Source of the DNA: JAGOUU01 sp964387745
Lineage (GTDB): Bacteria; Pseudomonadota; Gammaproteobacteria; JAGOUU01
DNA: 44,343 bases
Assembly (NCBI GenBank): GCA_964387745.1
Contig: CAYLXL010000015.1
Span: 1 to 44,343, forward strand
Direction of reading: 5' to 3'
Shown: positions 42,488-44,343 of the stretch, in pieces
Layout: each line of letters starts with the position of its first letter
How positions within the stretch are numbered: position 1 is the stretch's first letter
The notes under the pieces: model-generated
Told to the model about the DNA's origin: nothing
The model's input: the letters and a program-made list of their open reading frames with translations, nothing else
The model's database searches: none
Made by a program: the position numbers and the translations under genes

Positions 42488-44343
42488 ATGAAAATAATAA
42501 AGTTAATAACAACTCTATTTATTCTTTTAAATACTGTTAGCATAAATGCTCAAACTGTATCTACTATTTTAAAAAATGAGGCGGGTGGAAGTATTGTTTA
42601 TCCGACGAAAACTAGCTATGCAGCTACTGAAGATACGACTCAGTATGAGGTAAATAAACTGGTTATAACATCTAATAATATTGTTATTGGGCCAATGACT
42701 GTTGATGCGAGTGGAGTTAGGATAGATGACAGAAAATATTTTTGTAAGAATTTTGCTGGTGCGGGTACAGGTACTGTTTCAGCATTTAACATTAGAACAG
42801 ATGGGAATATCAATGTCGTATCAGATGTTTCAAAGATTCGATGTTTTGTTTTTACTTATCCTACACTACTGGCTGATGGTAAATGTTATGTTATGGATTT
42901 GAATCCAGTTACTCTACCAACTACACCCGTAACTAACATTGCTACTGACTCTCGTTGGATTCTGCAATCACCTAATTACTGTATAGCACACGGGATCAGG
43001 CAATCTGGCGGGTATTTGGTATTACGTAGAATTGTGAATATTCCGGAACAGCATATAGTTCCCTTATCAGTTAATGAAGCACAAGTAGGCAGCTCTAATA
43101 CATCTCTTAGGCTGCCTTATTACAAAAACCCACAATATCAAATAGGTTTTCAAAATCTCCCTAAGTTAACAGCTCCCACGGCGATTCCAGGAACTGGATT
43201 AACGGAAGCATTTTATATAGATGCAAATATAAGTAATCCTCCATATAAATACAGTTTTTGTAAAACAAATGCTGCGGCTATTAGTACAATGACTGCAAAC
43301 CCGCTTTTAGAAATAAAATCGCCCCCATACATGGTGGATGATGCAGGTAATTTAGTTAAAGACACTAAAGGTATGCCTATTGTGGACAACAGTCAGCCAA
43401 GTAGAAAAGCCAGATGTTTTGTTGTTACCGACGCAGATAAAACAAACTTGGTTCCGGGCAAATGTATGACATATGATATTGATTTTACACCTAAAACTAG
43501 CCTTTATACTACGAGTGCTAACGATCGTTACGGTACTACAATTGGGCTTACACAGCCACCTCTAGCAAGTCAGTGGAAAGATCAACCTATTGATTACTGT
43601 GAACAAGAAGGTGGAGGCGCTATAAAAAATAAAACATCTGTTAGTTTAAATATTAGGTTAACGCCAGCAACAACAGAACCCCAAAAGATCTTGCAGAATC
43701 CTCAATGGGTTAATTTGCCAGCTTCGTTTGCTTATAAGGAAACAGCAACAGTTACGAAAACAGTCGGGCCAGTAGCTAAGGATTTTCTGCTGAGAGATTT
43801 TAAATATATTTGCAGAGTACCAAATAACAACCTGCCGGATGCACCTTATCCTCCAATAAAAGCTAGTCCCGTTGATTCCTCGCTTAATCATACGACGCTT
43901 ATTCCTGAATTGCCAGTTAAAGAGGGTACGAAATTAAATTTTGATGCTGGTCTAACCTATAAGGCTAGATGTTTTGCAATGACCGAGAAGAGATTACCAG
44001 TTGGAACAGTAGAAGGGAAAGATGGTGAGTGTCGAATAATAGACATAAGTGATGAAACGCCCCCACCATCAAATATTACTACTTTACCTCCTTCGGGCCC
44101 AAGTGCCACAACTGATATATTAAATACTTGGGTATGGCGTCATGCAATGTATTGTGCTGAGATTAACCCTATGTTTGCTGATAATATTCTATTATCATTG
44201 AGTGATCAGTTTATGCCGCAAGGAGTTGTGCAAAGAAACCCTGCTGATACTACGACACCAATAAACCTAACGCCTTACCCAAGCTTAACATTTACACCCA
44301 CTACTGGCAGTTCATTTGACATAGGAGCAGGACCAACGGGTGC
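42488..44343 (+). CDS. Large exported cysteine-repeat protein, cut by window end
   Basis: The frame is open from the ATG at 42488 to the last base (618 codons, no stop). The N-terminus MKIIKLITTLFILLNTVSIN is a signal peptide ending near NAQT. Three modules of about 170-185 residues each carry four cysteines in the same order: C86/119/133/165, C258/310/326/371 and C442/495/515/556. The contexts are (Y/F)xC or IC, then KxRCF or KARCF, then GKC or GEC, then YC. The rest is rich in Thr, Pro and Asn. The pattern suggests two disulphides per module in an extracytoplasmic protein. Family not recognised. No clear Shine-Dalgarno is seen; a TATAAT at 42401-42406 could be its -10. Confidence 0.75.
   Translation, partial: MKIIKLITTLFILLNTVSINAQTVSTILKNEAGGSIVYPTKTSYAATEDTTQYEVNKLVITSNNIVIGPMTVDASGVRIDDRKYFCKNFAGAGTGTVSAFNIRTDGNINVVSDVSKIRCFVFTYPTLLADGKCYVMDLNPVTLPTTPVTNIATDSRWILQSPNYCIAHGIRQSGGYLVLRRIVNIPEQHIVPLSVNEAQVGSSNTSLRLPYYKNPQYQIGFQNLPKLTAPTAIPGTGLTEAFYIDANISNPPYKYSFCKTNAAAISTMTANPLLEIKSPPYMVDDAGNLVKDTKGMPIVDNSQPSRKARCFVVTDADKTNLVPGKCMTYDIDFTPKTSLYTTSANDRYGTTIGLTQPPLASQWKDQPIDYCEQEGGGAIKNKTSVSLNIRLTPATTEPQKILQNPQWVNLPASFAYKETATVTKTVGPVAKDFLLRDFKYICRVPNNNLPDAPYPPIKASPVDSSLNHTTLIPELPVKEGTKLNFDAGLTYKARCFAMTEKRLPVGTVEGKDGECRIIDISDETPPPSNITTLPPSGPSATTDILNTWVWRHAMYCAEINPMFADNILLSLSDQFMPQGVVQRNPADTTTPINLTPYPSLTFTPTTGSSFDIGAGPTG

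Noticed and set aside
43658..43891. 77-codon minus-strand frame
   Set aside because: Opposes the large exported cysteine-repeat frame, which is continuous through this region.

Overview
The window is an AT-rich stretch of a gammaproteobacterial chromosome. Core gene blocks have gammaproteobacterial order and content (miaB-ybeY-corC-lnt, rplU-rpmA-obgE, murJ-ribF-ileS-lspA, gph-ubiG). Several genes point to a host-associated lineage, possibly Legionellales or a relative: a eukaryotic-like Ser/Thr kinase, a DOT1-like methyltransferase, a fused MFS/acyltransferase/AMP-ligase protein, and lineage-specific secreted or low-complexity proteins. The order-level placement is inference. The sequence is a draft scaffold with two 10-N gaps (16040-16049 and 20602-20611).

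Layout. 1-8 kb: a repeat fragment, pyrB (-), an unknown membrane protein (+), then a minus-strand housekeeping run lnt-corC-ybeY-miaB-gph-ubiG. 8-16 kb: an orphan low-complexity protein with its own promoter, glutamine-dependent nadE, a small unknown gene whose start codon sits in a perfect hairpin, rplU-rpmA with a strong terminator, obgE, the DOT1-like methyltransferase, the Hanks-type kinase, and a pentapeptide-repeat gene split by a palindromic repeat element. 16-23 kb: rpsT (-), then the envelope/translation run murJ-ribF-ileS-lspA. 23-31 kb: a DUF4124 protein, a TetR regulator, a second inverted-repeat element, three minor-pilin-like genes, a 1032-residue lysophospholipid-recycling fusion with a decayed ligase domain, an enoyl-CoA hydratase, an SDR and a diguanylate cyclase. 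32-39 kb: maleylacetoacetate isomerase, two tandem TolC-family outer-membrane proteins, an ABC exporter and a secreted seven-repeat beta-propeller. 39-44 kb: another palindromic repeat, guaC, a tandem pair made of a diverged QueF paralogue and canonical queF, and a large exported cysteine-repeat protein that runs off the window.

Most notable observations: (1) a QueF-like protein directly upstream of true queF that keeps the fold landmarks and the nucleophile-position Cys but has lost the other catalytic residues and the QueF motif; (2) an exported protein with three copies of a four-cysteine module; (3) a palindromic repeat family, one copy of which disrupts a pentapeptide-repeat gene with a readable 8-bp target duplication; (4) the fusion acyltransferase whose ligase has lost its ATP loop; (5) a murJ whose conserved N-terminus extends upstream of any ATG, GTG or TTG. 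No tRNA, rRNA or CRISPR array was recognised.
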